Source: Paenibacillus_AP thailandensis
GTDB taxonomy: Bacteria > Bacillota > Bacilli > Paenibacillales > Paenibacillaceae
NCBI RefSeq assembly: GCF_042685365.1
Contig: NZ_JBHUMY010000001.1
Location: 124,001 to 188,000 of the forward strand
DNA: 64,000 nt
Reading direction: 5' to 3'
The position numbers and the translations under genes were made by a program. The notes below the pieces were generated by a model. It ran no database searches and had not been told where the DNA came from. It saw only the letters and a list, made by a program, of their open reading frames with translations. Of the stretch, positions 54,298 to 62,765 are shown piece after piece. The first letter of the stretch is position 1. Every line of letters starts with the position of its first letter.

Positions 54298-57051
54298 CTA
54301 CGAAAAGCGTTTGGTATGCTCGGTGATGAATTCAATAATCCGTTGAATCATCGCTCTCTTTTGTAGGAACGGTAACTTGACCGCATCACTTATCTCTTGC
54401 TGATTAACAAGTCCACCATACTCATATTCCTGAACAAAACTTTGGATCGCTTCAGGCGATAACCCCACTTCACCTGCAAACGCCTCGATTTCCTTCATAC
54501 GTTCTTCTTGCTCGAACGCATTATAGTTATCATCTACTGAATCAGCATTCGTTAGGGTTGGTACGACTTTACGCAAGAACTCTTTCAGCAAATTTGCCTT
54601 GAGTCGAAGCTGCTCATTGTCTGCCCGATCAATCTCACCTTCAATATCCTTTATCGATTTGTCCCGTTCTTCCTGATTGTCGAAATCGATGTTACGGATC
54701 AGATTCATAATGTAGCTGACATTGATCCGGTCGGTATGCATTAACTCGATCAGGAAGTCCACGTTCGCCAAAATCGATTCCTTACCCCCGCCGCGCTTTA
54801 CTTCATCATAAATTCGGAGATACTTGCTCTTATAGTCCTGGTACTCCTGCTCGTTGATACCTAATCGAGCTGGGTCGAATTCAAACTCGGTGAAAGTCTG
54901 GAGACGAGTCAGATACTTGGTAAGCTCGCGGAAGCTAACCACAAACTCCTGTTTTTCTTCCTCTCGCTCCAATGCATCTACTTCCGCTGGCGTAGTGGCG
55001 AGGGCTTTTACTTTCGCCAATGCTGCCCTAAACATTTGAAGGTACTCTTCATAGCTTTTCATCAGGACATCGTCAACATTGTCCGTCTTCGAGAACAACT
55101 TGATCGCTTCGTCGGTATCTTCCTTCAAGTTACGGAAACAGACGATATTTCCGTAGGGCTTGGTCGCTTTCTCTGTACGATTGGTGCGAGAAAAGGCTTG
55201 GATCAAATTGTGATACTTCAAAAAGCGATCCATGTAGAGGATGTTCAAGGTCTTGCTGTCGAATCCCGTCAAAAAGATATTGACTACCAACAGAATATCG
55301 ATTTGAGCGGTCTTAACTCGTCTTGAAACATCGGCAAAATACCCCTGATACTTATCGGTAGAGAAATTGGTGCCGAACATGGCATTGTAGTCCTTGATTA
55401 TACGTTCAAGGCTATCTCGCGAATGCTCGTCTTGTCCGTCACCCTCACTATCTTCATTCTGACCATAGGTGAAGATAGCTGCAATCTTGAAATTATGAGA
55501 CAACGATTTGAAAGTGTCGTAATACTTGATCAGCATTGGAATGCTGTCTACAGTGAATAACCCCGTATACCCCTTGCTGCGCGATTTACGGTCATGATGG
55601 GTAATGATATTCTCAGCGATTAAACGGATACGATCATCATGCATCCAAACTTCATCAGTCAAAATTCCTTTTATGCGGGTCTGATCCTTCTCGTCAATCG
55701 AAACATCAACGGTCTGGATATAATCCACCGAAAACCCCAAGACATTACCATCATGAATCGCATCTTTAATCAGATACGTATGTAGACATTTTTCAAAAAT
55801 ATCGGCAGTTACCCGACCGTCCTGACTTTTATTTACCTCGAACAAAGGTGTCCCCGTGAAGCCAAAATACTGCGCCTCTTTAAAATGATTGTCGACGAGT
55901 CTTTTCATCTTACCAAACTGGCTGCGGTGACACTCATCAATAATAAATACGACCCGCTCTTGCTGATACGGCTTCATAATCTGCTCATATCGCGGATTTT
56001 TTATCGCGTTCGCCATCTTTTGAATTGTAGTAACGATCAATGGCTTCGTTAAGTCCGAAATTTGTGATACCAGTTTATTCGTATCATCCGTCATGTCCAC
56101 CGAATCGGGTTCAAACTTGTTAAACTCCGCCAAGGTCTGGCTATCCAAATCCTTACGGTCAACGAGAAAGAATACTTTCTTAATGTGTGGTTCATTGGCA
56201 AGGATTTGACTCGCCTTAAATGATGTCAACGTCTTACCGCTACCAGTGGTATGCCAGATGTAACCATTATTCTTGGTTTCTAAGGCACGCTTAATAAGTG
56301 CTTCGACAGCATAGACTTGATACGGTCGCATAACCATTAATAGCTTTTCGGTTTCGTTCAATACCATGTAACGGGCGACCATCTTCGCCATGTGGCATCT
56401 TTCTAAGAAGCTGGCGGCAAAATCGCTTAGATTGGTGATCCGATTATTTTCTGCATCCGACCAGAAGAAGGTATGCGAAAACAGGATGTCACCATCCGAG
56501 TTCGCAAAATATTTCGTATCAACCCCATTACTGACAACAAACATCTGCAGATAGCGATATAACCCCTTGAAGGAGTGTTTTCGATACCGTTGGATCTGGT
56601 TGAACGCCTCTTTGAAGTCTAAGCCGCGGCGCTTTAACTCGATTTGAACCACAGGTAAGCCGTTAATGAATATTGTTACATCATAACGGTTCTTATACTT
56701 TCCTTCGACTGTGGTCTGATTGGTGACCTGAAAGATGTTCTTGCACCAATCACGAGTATTCATCAGCTCAAGGTAAACCTCGGTTCCATCATCACGTTGG
56801 AACACTTGTTTATCCCGGAGAATCTTTGCGGAGTCGAAAATACTCTTGCCGTCAATCTGTGTCAGGAACCGACTGAACTCGGCATCGGTCAATGGCTGAC
56901 CGTTTAATTTCTTCTCATTGAACCTATTCAACTGCTGTCTAAAGTTTTCGATAATTGAATCGTAGTCACTTATGGTCACTCGCTCGTAGCCTTGACGAAC
57001 AAGCTGCTCAATCAAATTTTTCTCCAGTTGGGCTTCTGATTGATAGGACAA
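54298..57051 (-). CDS. hsdR: type I restriction endonuclease subunit HsdR
   Basis: HsdR is the ATP-driven translocase and nuclease, here 917 residues. The N-terminal PD-(D/E)XK nuclease core is YDVTIFINGLPVVQIELKRRG (about 123-143). Helicase motif I is HTTGSGKTLTSFKAS, motif II FIIDECHRSQFG and motif VI region FSRTNRT. A helical C-terminal domain binds the methylase. The start is TTG at 57051, with AAGGAGG nine bases upstream. Confidence 0.96.
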   Translation of the reverse strand: MSYQSEAQLEKNLIEQLVRQGYERVTISDYDSIIENFRQQLNRFNEKKLNGQPLTDAEFSRFLTQIDGKSIFDSAKILRDKQVFQRDDGTEVYLELMNTRDWCKNIFQVTNQTTVEGKYKNRYDVTIFINGLPVVQIELKRRGLDFKEAFNQIQRYRKHSFKGLYRYLQMFVVSNGVDTKYFANSDGDILFSHTFFWSDAENNRITNLSDFAASFLERCHMAKMVARYMVLNETEKLLMVMRPYQVYAVEALIKRALETKNNGYIWHTTGSGKTLTSFKASQILANEPHIKKVFFLVDRKDLDSQTLAEFNKFEPDSVDMTDDTNKLVSQISDLTKPLIVTTIQKMANAIKNPRYEQIMKPYQQERVVFIIDECHRSQFGKMKRLVDNHFKEAQYFGFTGTPLFEVNKSQDGRVTADIFEKCLHTYLIKDAIHDGNVLGFSVDYIQTVDVSIDEKDQTRIKGILTDEVWMHDDRIRLIAENIITHHDRKSRSKGYTGLFTVDSIPMLIKYYDTFKSLSHNFKIAAIFTYGQNEDSEGDGQDEHSRDSLERIIKDYNAMFGTNFSTDKYQGYFADVSRRVKTAQIDILLVVNIFLTGFDSKTLNILYMDRFLKYHNLIQAFSRTNRTEKATKPYGNIVCFRNLKEDTDEAIKLFSKTDNVDDVLMKSYEEYLQMFRAALAKVKALATTPAEVDALEREEEKQEFVVSFRELTKYLTRLQTFTEFEFDPARLGINEQEYQDYKSKYLRIYDEVKRGGGKESILANVDFLIELMHTDRINVSYIMNLIRNIDFDNQEERDKSIKDIEGEIDRADNEQLRLKANLLKEFLRKVVPTLTNADSVDDNYNAFEQEERMKEIEAFAGEVGLSPEAIQSFVQEYEYGGLVNQQEISDAVKLPFLQKRAMIQRIIEFITEHTKRFS

Positions 57052-57217
57052 AATTCAGAACCTCCTTAGATAACTTATACTCCTCATACATTGGTTTCTT
57101 ATATTATTCTACAATGTTCTATCGTTATCCTTCTAAAGACCCAGATTGATCTAGAACAACCGAAACAACATCTTCAATTGATACCCTGCAAGGTTAATCA
57201 CCATTTTAAGTTATTAC

Positions 57218-57242
57218 AACAAAAACCGGCATAAGTGCCGGT
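57218..57242 (-). terminator. terminator after the PD-(D/E)XK-like gene
   Basis: ACCGGCA (57225-57231) pairs with TGCCGGT (57236-57242), then TTTTTGTTG on the minus strand; near copy of the hairpin at 50701-50724. The rest of the 280-base gap to hsdR shows nothing. Confidence 0.75.
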
Positions 57243-57334
57243 TTGGGTGATCTCAATTTTCAATTTACAAGTATTAATGGATGCAACAAACCTCTTATCT
57301 TTCATGGGAGTTCCTCTTTTTCTACTTAGCCTTC

Positions 57335-58798
57335 TTACGCAGTAGATGCTGACGGTTTATTGTCGTTTCGAGCATCGATTAAGACGATGTTTTTTGACCC
57401 ATGTAACCCTAATTCTTTCAGTATTCTATCAACTTTCTTAAACTCATGCTCGGTGAAATATATAATCACTTTAATCGACTTGCCAGTCTCGTTTGCTTTT
57501 TCATAAATAGAAACTTGGTTCTTCAAGTTTCTTCTTAACTGAGAATTGCTTGCCAATTTGAACTCAACCAAGGTCTTATCTTTGCTTCCTCGGGAAATCT
57601 TAAAATCAACTGGACCCCTTCCGTTATTGACTTCTCTATTTACATCAGAGACGGTTGCAAACCAAGTTAATCTATACAGTATTTGTAGGTCTTCCTCTTT
57701 CTTAATTGGCAAACCATTTGAATAAAATATCCTATACCCATCATTATTCTCAATAACATTTTTCAAATAGATTACTCTTTGCAAGGACTCTTCAAATGTA
57801 TTCCCTGATGTTCGATAAAAATCAGTCTCCGATTTTAATAAATGTATTAACTGCTTAAACTGCTCAACATAGAATGTCGCTGACTCTTTCACTTTTTCAA
57901 GGCTACTAGCTTCCGCCTCATCCCCATGTTGTTCTTTGAATTTAATATAATAATCAATAAATTCAGGATATTCAACTATTACTTTGCTAACAGCATAGCT
58001 GCGGTCTTTAGCAGAATGCTTCTTAGGCAACGCCATATAGAAATAATTATTAATTTGTTCCCGAAGCTGCTCATTATCAATACATTCCGGAATCAATGCA
58101 AAGTCTTTTACGATATCAGACTTATTAATCCACGTATCATCTTTAGTTAGTATGTCGACTGGCGTTAGAAGCACATAGTCATTATTAAAATAAGGCAAGG
58201 TGAAAAAATCTCTTTCCCATGTTTCAGTCTCATAATTAAACCTAACGTTCTGAACATGGACTTTTCTCGTAAATTTCGGTTTCAAATGCTTCAAAGCAAA
58301 AGCCTGAGTATACCCCAAAAGATACTCATGTATTAATCTCGTGGTAAAGTCGCTAATATTATCGCGACCTACGTTTTCCTTTATAATACATAATTTTTCA
58401 AGATGACTACCCTGTGTAATCTTCTCTTTACCGAAATCAGAAAATAGATTTCCTAGATTTTCATGGAGCGCAACTGCAAAATCTCTACCTAAGCCACTTC
58501 CTCCATTTCCATTACGACAGAATCCAAACCAGTTCTGCTTAATCTCGGGAAACATATACCATGCCCGTAAAAGCCCATCGGAAATCATTCCACTCTGTGC
58601 TTTATCCCTAAGGAATCTTAAATACTTTAGAATATTGTTATGTAACATCTGGTATTCTTTCTTCGGACTATTAAATAATAGAAACGGGTCAATGAATAAA
58701 GGTAAATCATTAATAAGCGAAATATCAAATGCACCATAATTCTCAAGGACACTTGGTTTTATTTCAAAAAAGTCAGAGAAATATACCTTTAATTTCAT
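57335..58798 (-). CDS. putative PD-(D/E)XK nuclease, unknown family (487 aa)
   Basis: The C-terminal region holds a nuclease-like core, GPVDFKISRGSKDKTLVEFK (about 400-420): Asp, then a strand with Glu-Phe-Lys, followed by the helix of QLRRNLKNQVSIYEKA and a later strand (IKVIIYF). The first 350 residues are not recognised; they begin VYFSDFFEIKPSVLENYGAF and contain LPLFIDPFLLFNSPKKEY. It lies next to hsdR and probably serves defence. GGGGGT precedes the ATG. Confidence 0.65.
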   Translation of the reverse strand: MKLKVYFSDFFEIKPSVLENYGAFDISLINDLPLFIDPFLLFNSPKKEYQMLHNNILKYLRFLRDKAQSGMISDGLLRAWYMFPEIKQNWFGFCRNGNGGSGLGRDFAVALHENLGNLFSDFGKEKITQGSHLEKLCIIKENVGRDNISDFTTRLIHEYLLGYTQAFALKHLKPKFTRKVHVQNVRFNYETETWERDFFTLPYFNNDYVLLTPVDILTKDDTWINKSDIVKDFALIPECIDNEQLREQINNYFYMALPKKHSAKDRSYAVSKVIVEYPEFIDYYIKFKEQHGDEAEASSLEKVKESATFYVEQFKQLIHLLKSETDFYRTSGNTFEESLQRVIYLKNVIENNDGYRIFYSNGLPIKKEEDLQILYRLTWFATVSDVNREVNNGRGPVDFKISRGSKDKTLVEFKLASNSQLRRNLKNQVSIYEKANETGKSIKVIIYFTEHEFKKVDRILKELGLHGSKNIVLIDARNDNKPSASTA

Positions 58799-58902
58799 CG
58801 AACCGACCCCCAGTAACAGTCAACAATCTTTTCTAATATGTTCGTCAATTAGTGACATAATTCCTGCAAGATCAAATGTCAGTTAGGTCAAATTGATAAA
58901 TG

Positions 58903-59295
58903 TTACTTGATGATCCGATACATTGACAGGTCATACTGAGAATCAGTCAGGGAGGACACTAATCTTTCTCCATTGTTATCGAATGCGATCTCCTCAAGGT
59001 TTTGGTTCGAAAGAAACGCTCCCTCAATGTTGCTGATCTCCCCTGACTTAATTCTTTGGGATAGTTGCTGTGCGAGGTATTGAGACAGTGAATTTTGTTC
59101 ATTAGTTCCCTGACCGCCGACTTTATACCCCAAGTCTTTAACGATTTCTGGATGTCGCTTTTTTACTTCGATAGCCAATTGATATGCCGTTATAAATGGG
59201 ATGCCAAAGTGATGATCGGGTTTACTCTGATAAGTTATTTCAGAAAGAATATCTACAATTTTGGTTTCAATGTCGTGTTCTTTCCATATACTCAC
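58903..59295 (-). CDS. hypothetical protein, third gene of the RHH/HEPN operon (130 aa)
   Basis: I do not recognise this protein. It has helical segments (HHFGIPFITAYQLAIEVKKR, and the Gly-rich KVGGQGTNEQNSLSQYLAQQ). The start GTG 59295 has GGGGG that overlaps the stop of the HEPN-like gene, giving tight coupling; an ATG at 59310 would overlap it by eleven bases. Confidence 0.6.
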   Translation of the reverse strand: MSIWKEHDIETKIVDILSEITYQSKPDHHFGIPFITAYQLAIEVKKRHPEIVKDLGYKVGGQGTNEQNSLSQYLAQQLSQRIKSGEISNIEGAFLSNQNLEEIAFDNNGERLVSSLTDSQYDLSMYRIIK

Positions 59296-59299
59296 AATA

Positions 59300-59833
59300 T
59301 TAACCCCCATAACTGCCATAAAGAATTGTATCCACTTTATCGATACATTCCTTCAATAATCCGAGATCGACTGACATTTCATCAGGCAGAGTAGATGAAT
59401 AATCAAGCCTCCAGAAATAACGGAAGTGGAATGATCTCGGGTCGACTTGTTGAAACTCTTCGATTACAGAGTCAATAAGCTCACGACCCTCTTTTGTAGT
59501 TTCATCCTTGATTTTCTTTCTCACCTTTTCCCATATCTTCGATAAATCGTGATCCATCTTGGTGCTTTTATCATAAATCTTCACATAAAGATTTTTCAGA
59601 ACAAGCTCTAAATACTGACGATAAAGAAATACAATAGGGAACACATAAGCATCGGCTAAACTGATCCCTAAAACCTTATCAACAAGATCGTCCGCTGCAT
59701 CTTTATACCCCGAGATGTATCCGAATTGCTTCAATCCCTCAATACCTAACTCTTTCTCAACATTGCTTTGCCAGCCAATATTGACCATATTAGTTCCAGT
59801 ACGAAATTTATCCTTAAATATCTTCTTGCTCAT
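59300..59833 (-). CDS. HEPN-like protein (177 aa)
   Basis: The pattern VFLYRQYLELVLKNLYVKI, then MDHDLSKIWEKVRKK and FQQVDPRSFHFRYFWRLDYS, matches a widespread uncharacterised family that I believe is HEPN-like (helical RNase or nucleotide-binding fold). It could be an RNase toxin, though the textbook RxxxxH motif is not clear. The start ATG 59833 has GGAGGTG eight bases upstream and lies 17 bases after the RHH gene. Confidence 0.65.
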   Translation of the reverse strand: MSKKIFKDKFRTGTNMVNIGWQSNVEKELGIEGLKQFGYISGYKDAADDLVDKVLGISLADAYVFPIVFLYRQYLELVLKNLYVKIYDKSTKMDHDLSKIWEKVRKKIKDETTKEGRELIDSVIEEFQQVDPRSFHFRYFWRLDYSSTLPDEMSVDLGLLKECIDKVDTILYGSYGG

Positions 59834-59850
59834 CTTCAATCACCTCCGAT

Positions 59851-60300
59851 CTACAAAATGGCTTTCAACTTGCGTTGGAAATCTGACGTGAAAACATTTT
59901 TACTGACAGCATCAGCAAACAGCATCAGGAGTTCGTTCTCATTAATATCAAGCGGTCTTAAGATCAATCGTTCGTTATCATTTTTGTTCTTCTTGTAGTA
60001 GGCGAAGCGAATCTCATCTTCACCACTTGTCTTTACAGTTATCCGTTCGATGGTGCAAATGAATTCACCAAGCTCCAGCCGTCCCTGCTTCAAGAGATCG
60101 CAATAATCAGTACTCTTTAATATCTCCGTCTTTTCCTGTGTTTCTTTATGCAGGTCGATTACCCCAAATTCAACTAAGAGCTTCGATAAAGCCAAGTTGA
60201 TTAGGGAGTTCTTACTCATTTTCGTCTTGTCGGCAAGGTTAGTCAGTGCATCATCAATGTCCTGGGATAGAGACAAGTTCAGTCGAGTTTTTTCATCCAT
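59851..60300 (-). CDS. ribbon-helix-helix protein (149 aa)
   Basis: The N-terminal residues (TRLNLSLSQDIDDALTNLA, then KTKMSKNSLINLALSKLL) form a typical RHH/CopG DNA-binding domain. The C-terminal 100 residues are unknown. It heads a three-gene operon, so it may be an antitoxin-like autoregulator. The start ATG 60300 has AGGTG upstream. A promoter with a small inverted repeat lies just ahead. Confidence 0.75.
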   Translation of the reverse strand: MDEKTRLNLSLSQDIDDALTNLADKTKMSKNSLINLALSKLLVEFGVIDLHKETQEKTEILKSTDYCDLLKQGRLELGEFICTIERITVKTSGEDEIRFAYYKKNKNDNERLILRPLDINENELLMLFADAVSKNVFTSDFQRKLKAIL

Positions 60301-60336
60301 CTTTAACACCTCATATCAATGTCGTTTTCACTTATG

Positions 60337-60371
60337 GTGTCATTTTAACACATTATGCAAAAGTGAGTCAA
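60337..60371 (-). promoter_or_regulatory. promoter and putative RHH operator
   Basis: On the minus strand TTGACT (60366-60371) and TAAAAT (60342-60347) are 18 bases apart. GTGT and ACAC (60337-60340 and 60348-60351) form an inverted repeat across the -10 box, a fitting operator for the RHH protein. Confidence 0.65.
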
Positions 60372-60413
60372 TGCCCCGAACTGAAAAATGGTGCAATTGT
60401 GCCTTGCTTAATG

Positions 60414-61004
60414 CTAACCATCATCGATAGGTATCTCAGTTCCATCTTTGTTAACACTCCAGCGGTTGTCCTTATTACGAACGATGGCAAAACCGTTCTC
60501 GAAGTCCCTGATGATCTCGTCAAATTGAGAGGGGATGATCAGCTTGCCCTTCAAGTCGATGAACCCCCCCCACTTGCCATCGAAATTCTGTACAGCCGCT
60601 AATCCATTATGAAAGTAACCCGCGTTGGCGTACTGGAGTGGGATGACTTCATCTCCGTTCAGATCAATGTAGCCGTATCCTGTGGGAAGGTTTGCGTCTC
60701 TAACCAAAGCAAAACCTTCATGGAAACCGCTTACCGATTGATACCCCCTTGAGAAGGGAACGACGAAATTACCGGCTTGGTCGAGGATACCGACTAAACC
60801 ATTTCGATCCTCAGTACGGATTAAACCGTGTTCGATTGGAGCAAAGTACTGGCACTCGCAAGGGACGATCTCGTTTCCTTGGGCATCGATTAAACCATAG
60901 AAGTACTGATCCGCGCCATACTCGTTGCTCTGGAGCTGCTTGATAACTGCTAAGCCTGGCTTAAACTTGACGGATGTTTGTACGAGATACTTTGGATTAT
61001 TCAG
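60414..61004 (-). CDS. WG-repeat protein without a standard start codon (196 aa if CTG)
   Basis: Four WG-type repeats are visible: FYGLIDAQGNEIVPCE, GLVGILDQAGNFVVPF, GYGYIDLNGDEVIPL and WGGFIDLKGKLIIPS. The frame is open from a TAG near 61030, but no ATG, GTG or TTG occurs before the fourth repeat region. A CTG at 61004 is preceded by GAGAGG nine bases upstream and starts LNNPKYLVQTSVKFKPG, where the start is expected. Either CTG is used, or the start codon was mutated and the gene is dying; a TTG at 60707 would give only 97 residues. Confidence 0.55.
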   Translation of the reverse strand: MNNPKYLVQTSVKFKPGLAVIKQLQSNEYGADQYFYGLIDAQGNEIVPCECQYFAPIEHGLIRTEDRNGLVGILDQAGNFVVPFSRGYQSVSGFHEGFALVRDANLPTGYGYIDLNGDEVIPLQYANAGYFHNGLAAVQNFDGKWGGFIDLKGKLIIPSQFDEIIRDFENGFAIVRNKDNRWSVNKDGTEIPIDDG

Positions 61005-61037
61005 TACACTCTTCCTCTCTGGAATGAATTTGTGATA

Positions 61038-61062
61038 CTACTTATATTGCTAAACCTCTTAA
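61038..61062 (-). promoter_or_regulatory. 25-nt repeated element, copy 1 (WG gene)
   Basis: On the minus strand it starts TTAAGAGGT and ends ATATAAGTAG; 24 of 25 bases match copy 4. It lies 34 bases before the WG start. The TATAAG part may be a -10 box. Confidence 0.6.
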
Positions 61063-61190
61063 TTTAAGTCCTCCAATAGAATCAACTCCTTACGAATGTC
61101 CTCAACTCCATCAGAAGGCAAACCTAAACCGTTACCCCCTAAGTCAGCAACCACTCCTAAAGGAAGTGTGATTGCTAACTTTCTAAGATT
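61059..61190 (-). pseudogene. frame-broken mini-ORF ahead of the WG gene
   Basis: The minus strand reads RKLAITLPLGVVADLGGNGL, then PSDGVEDIRKELILLEDLN, stop TAA at 61059. An ATG at 61201 starts MRDEILE in another frame, so one base change would join them into a roughly 47-residue peptide. The stop overlaps the 25-nt element. Confidence 0.35.
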
Positions 61191-61295
61191 TCATCTCGCA
61201 TGATCGACCAATATTAGCCTGGATAAACTTTACCGATAATTAACTTTCGGCAACTGATAAAGATAAGTGCCGAATTTTACGTAATCTTAACCTTG

Positions 61296-61868
61296 TTACT
61301 TTTTAAGAAAATCCAACAAATTTGAGTCCATCACCGAATGCTTCAAGATCTTACCCCTACAAGCATCGGATAGAGTCTTATAAAAGAATGATATGATATC
61401 CTGACTATTTATCCGAAACTTACCTTTCGGATTTTCAAATTGCATGATGTTGGTCGGAACATAATAATAGGTCGTCATATCGAAATAGACTTCGTCAAGC
61501 TGGGAGAGGGTGCTGCTCGAAACAAAGTATACTCGACAACCCGATTTTCTTAACTTCTCAACTATCTTCTTATCCTGTTCCGACAGTAAGCACTGATCAA
61601 CCTCATATTCATCAACATATTGTTTTACTGGAGTTCCCTTCCTAAAACTGTCAATGTAAAAGTTATCCAAACCCATGACCTTCATAAACCCAACTGCCAG
61701 TTCTTTACTGAGATCTTCCCCAATCTTCCTTAACTTCGCCTTGGACGGATAGGGTGGCAGAGTGTCCAAATAGTCGATTAGACCAAGTATCACTTGATAC
61801 ATCCGCTTGTACTCTGGCTGTAACTTCTCGGCATTGATATTTCTCAAATCGTTAAAAATAGCTTCCAT
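61296..61868 (-). CDS. hypothetical protein (190 aa)
   Basis: I do not recognise this protein. It is helical at the N-terminus (LQPEYKRMYQVILGLIDYL), has a central basic segment and an alpha/beta part (KKIVEKLRKSGCRVYFVSSS). The start ATG 61868 has GAGGAGG seven bases upstream. A copy of the 25-nt element lies 39 bases ahead of the start. The 230 bases downstream contain the frame-broken mini-ORF. Confidence 0.65.
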   Translation of the reverse strand: MEAIFNDLRNINAEKLQPEYKRMYQVILGLIDYLDTLPPYPSKAKLRKIGEDLSKELAVGFMKVMGLDNFYIDSFRKGTPVKQYVDEYEVDQCLLSEQDKKIVEKLRKSGCRVYFVSSSTLSQLDEVYFDMTTYYYVPTNIMQFENPKGKFRINSQDIISFFYKTLSDACRGKILKHSVMDSNLLDFLKK

Positions 61869-61906
61869 TTGTTTTCCTCCTCGGGATAGTAGTTGCCGTT
61901 ACAGGC

Positions 61907-61931
61907 ACATCTTTATATCTCAACCTCTTAA
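61907..61931 (-). promoter_or_regulatory. 25-nt repeated element, copy 2 (190-aa gene)
   Basis: The most divergent copy: TTAAGAGGTTGAGATATAAAG on the minus strand, with the TTAAGAGGT and TATAA parts kept at the same spacing, give or take a base. Confidence 0.5.
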
Positions 61932-61959
61932 AACAACTCAATCCGGCACTTTCAGGTGA

Positions 61960-61987
61960 GCTAACTGCCTCGAAAAAGGCAGTTAGC
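61960..61987 (-). terminator. hairpin after the 192-aa gene
   Basis: The perfect 11-bp stem GCTAACTGCCT/AGGCAGTTAGC (61960-61987) lies just past the stop at 62000. There is no T-run next to it. Confidence 0.5.
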
Positions 61988-61999
61988 CCCTAACCCTAG

Positions 62000-62578
62000 T
62001 TACTTGCCAAGCGTTACCTCCAGTCCGATCTTCAAGGAAGGCGGCTTAGGATGCATACCCCACATAATATCCAAACGGGGGAGAGTGCCTAATACCATCG
62101 CCTTTGCCATGTCGAACTCTCCCATCGTCCAAGGCTCGGTGGTGCCAAGAACCTTCAGGTAATCCTTGAAGCCATACCGAAGTGAATTCTTGATTTCATA
62201 GGCAGCTACGATTTCGGTTTCTTCATCAAGAATAATTACAGGGATGTGCATTTGGTTTGCTAAACCTTCAAAGAGTTGATGCCCGAAACCCCCATCAGCA
62301 TGGTAGTTCAACCACGACTCCAGATACCATTCGCGCCCGATCTTTACCATCAGGCTAAAGAGATATACATCATTGAGAGCGAATGGGGCAACTCGGATAT
62401 TGATCTGTGGGTTCGCACCGAAGCTGCCGCGCATGCTTTTGTCTGTCTTAATGAAAAGGGCTGGTCTCAAAACGGTTCCGCTGTCATTCGGAATCATGTC
62501 TAGCCCCATCGCTCCTGGCGACATGTACTCGAAGTGGTCAATAATGTTACCGCCGGTGGTTACCTCAATCGTTAGCAT
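62000..62578 (-). CDS. hypothetical protein (192 aa)
   Basis: I do not recognise this protein. It is beta-rich with many Gly/Pro turns (VTTGGNIIDHFEYMSPGAMG, LESWLNYHADGGFGHQLFEG), and no membrane segment. The start ATG 62578 has GGAGGG eight bases upstream; the frame's earlier starts overlap that site. Copy 3 of the 25-nt element lies 33 bases ahead. Confidence 0.65.
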   Translation of the reverse strand: MLTIEVTTGGNIIDHFEYMSPGAMGLDMIPNDSGTVLRPALFIKTDKSMRGSFGANPQINIRVAPFALNDVYLFSLMVKIGREWYLESWLNYHADGGFGHQLFEGLANQMHIPVIILDEETEIVAAYEIKNSLRYGFKDYLKVLGTTEPWTMGEFDMAKAMVLGTLPRLDIMWGMHPKPPSLKIGLEVTLGK

Positions 62579-62610
62579 TGTCATTCCCTCCAAAAAGTTA
62601 TTTGTTGAAT

Positions 62611-62635
62611 CTACTTATAATGCAATACCTCTTAA
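62611..62635 (-). promoter_or_regulatory. 25-nt repeated element, copy 3 (192-aa gene)
   Basis: On the minus strand TTAAGAGGTATTGCATTATA and AGTAG; two differences from copy 4. It lies 33 bases before the start codon. Confidence 0.6.
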
Positions 62636-62655
62636 AACATTTCCTCAGGTCTTGT

Positions 62656-62724
62656 TCAACTCCGCCAAATACAAAAGATATACCCCATGGGGTGGAGATG
62701 ATGCCTGGACTTGCGATTTTTCAT
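62656..62724 (-). CDS. 22-residue small ORF with strong ribosome site
   Basis: AAGGAGG lies eight bases before ATG 62724; the peptide starts MKNRKSRHHLHPMGYIF and ends WRS. The +1 frame reads KIASPGIISTPWGISFVFGG, then VEQDLRKCFKRY, similar to the mini-ORF at 61059-61190 (GVE.D.RK). It may be a frame-broken copy of the same small gene, or a true leader peptide. Confidence 0.4.
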   Translation of the reverse strand: MKNRKSRHHLHPMGYIFCIWRS

Positions 62725-62765
62725 ACCGATCTTCCTCCTTAAAATTGGTTGTTGAATTTTTGAAG

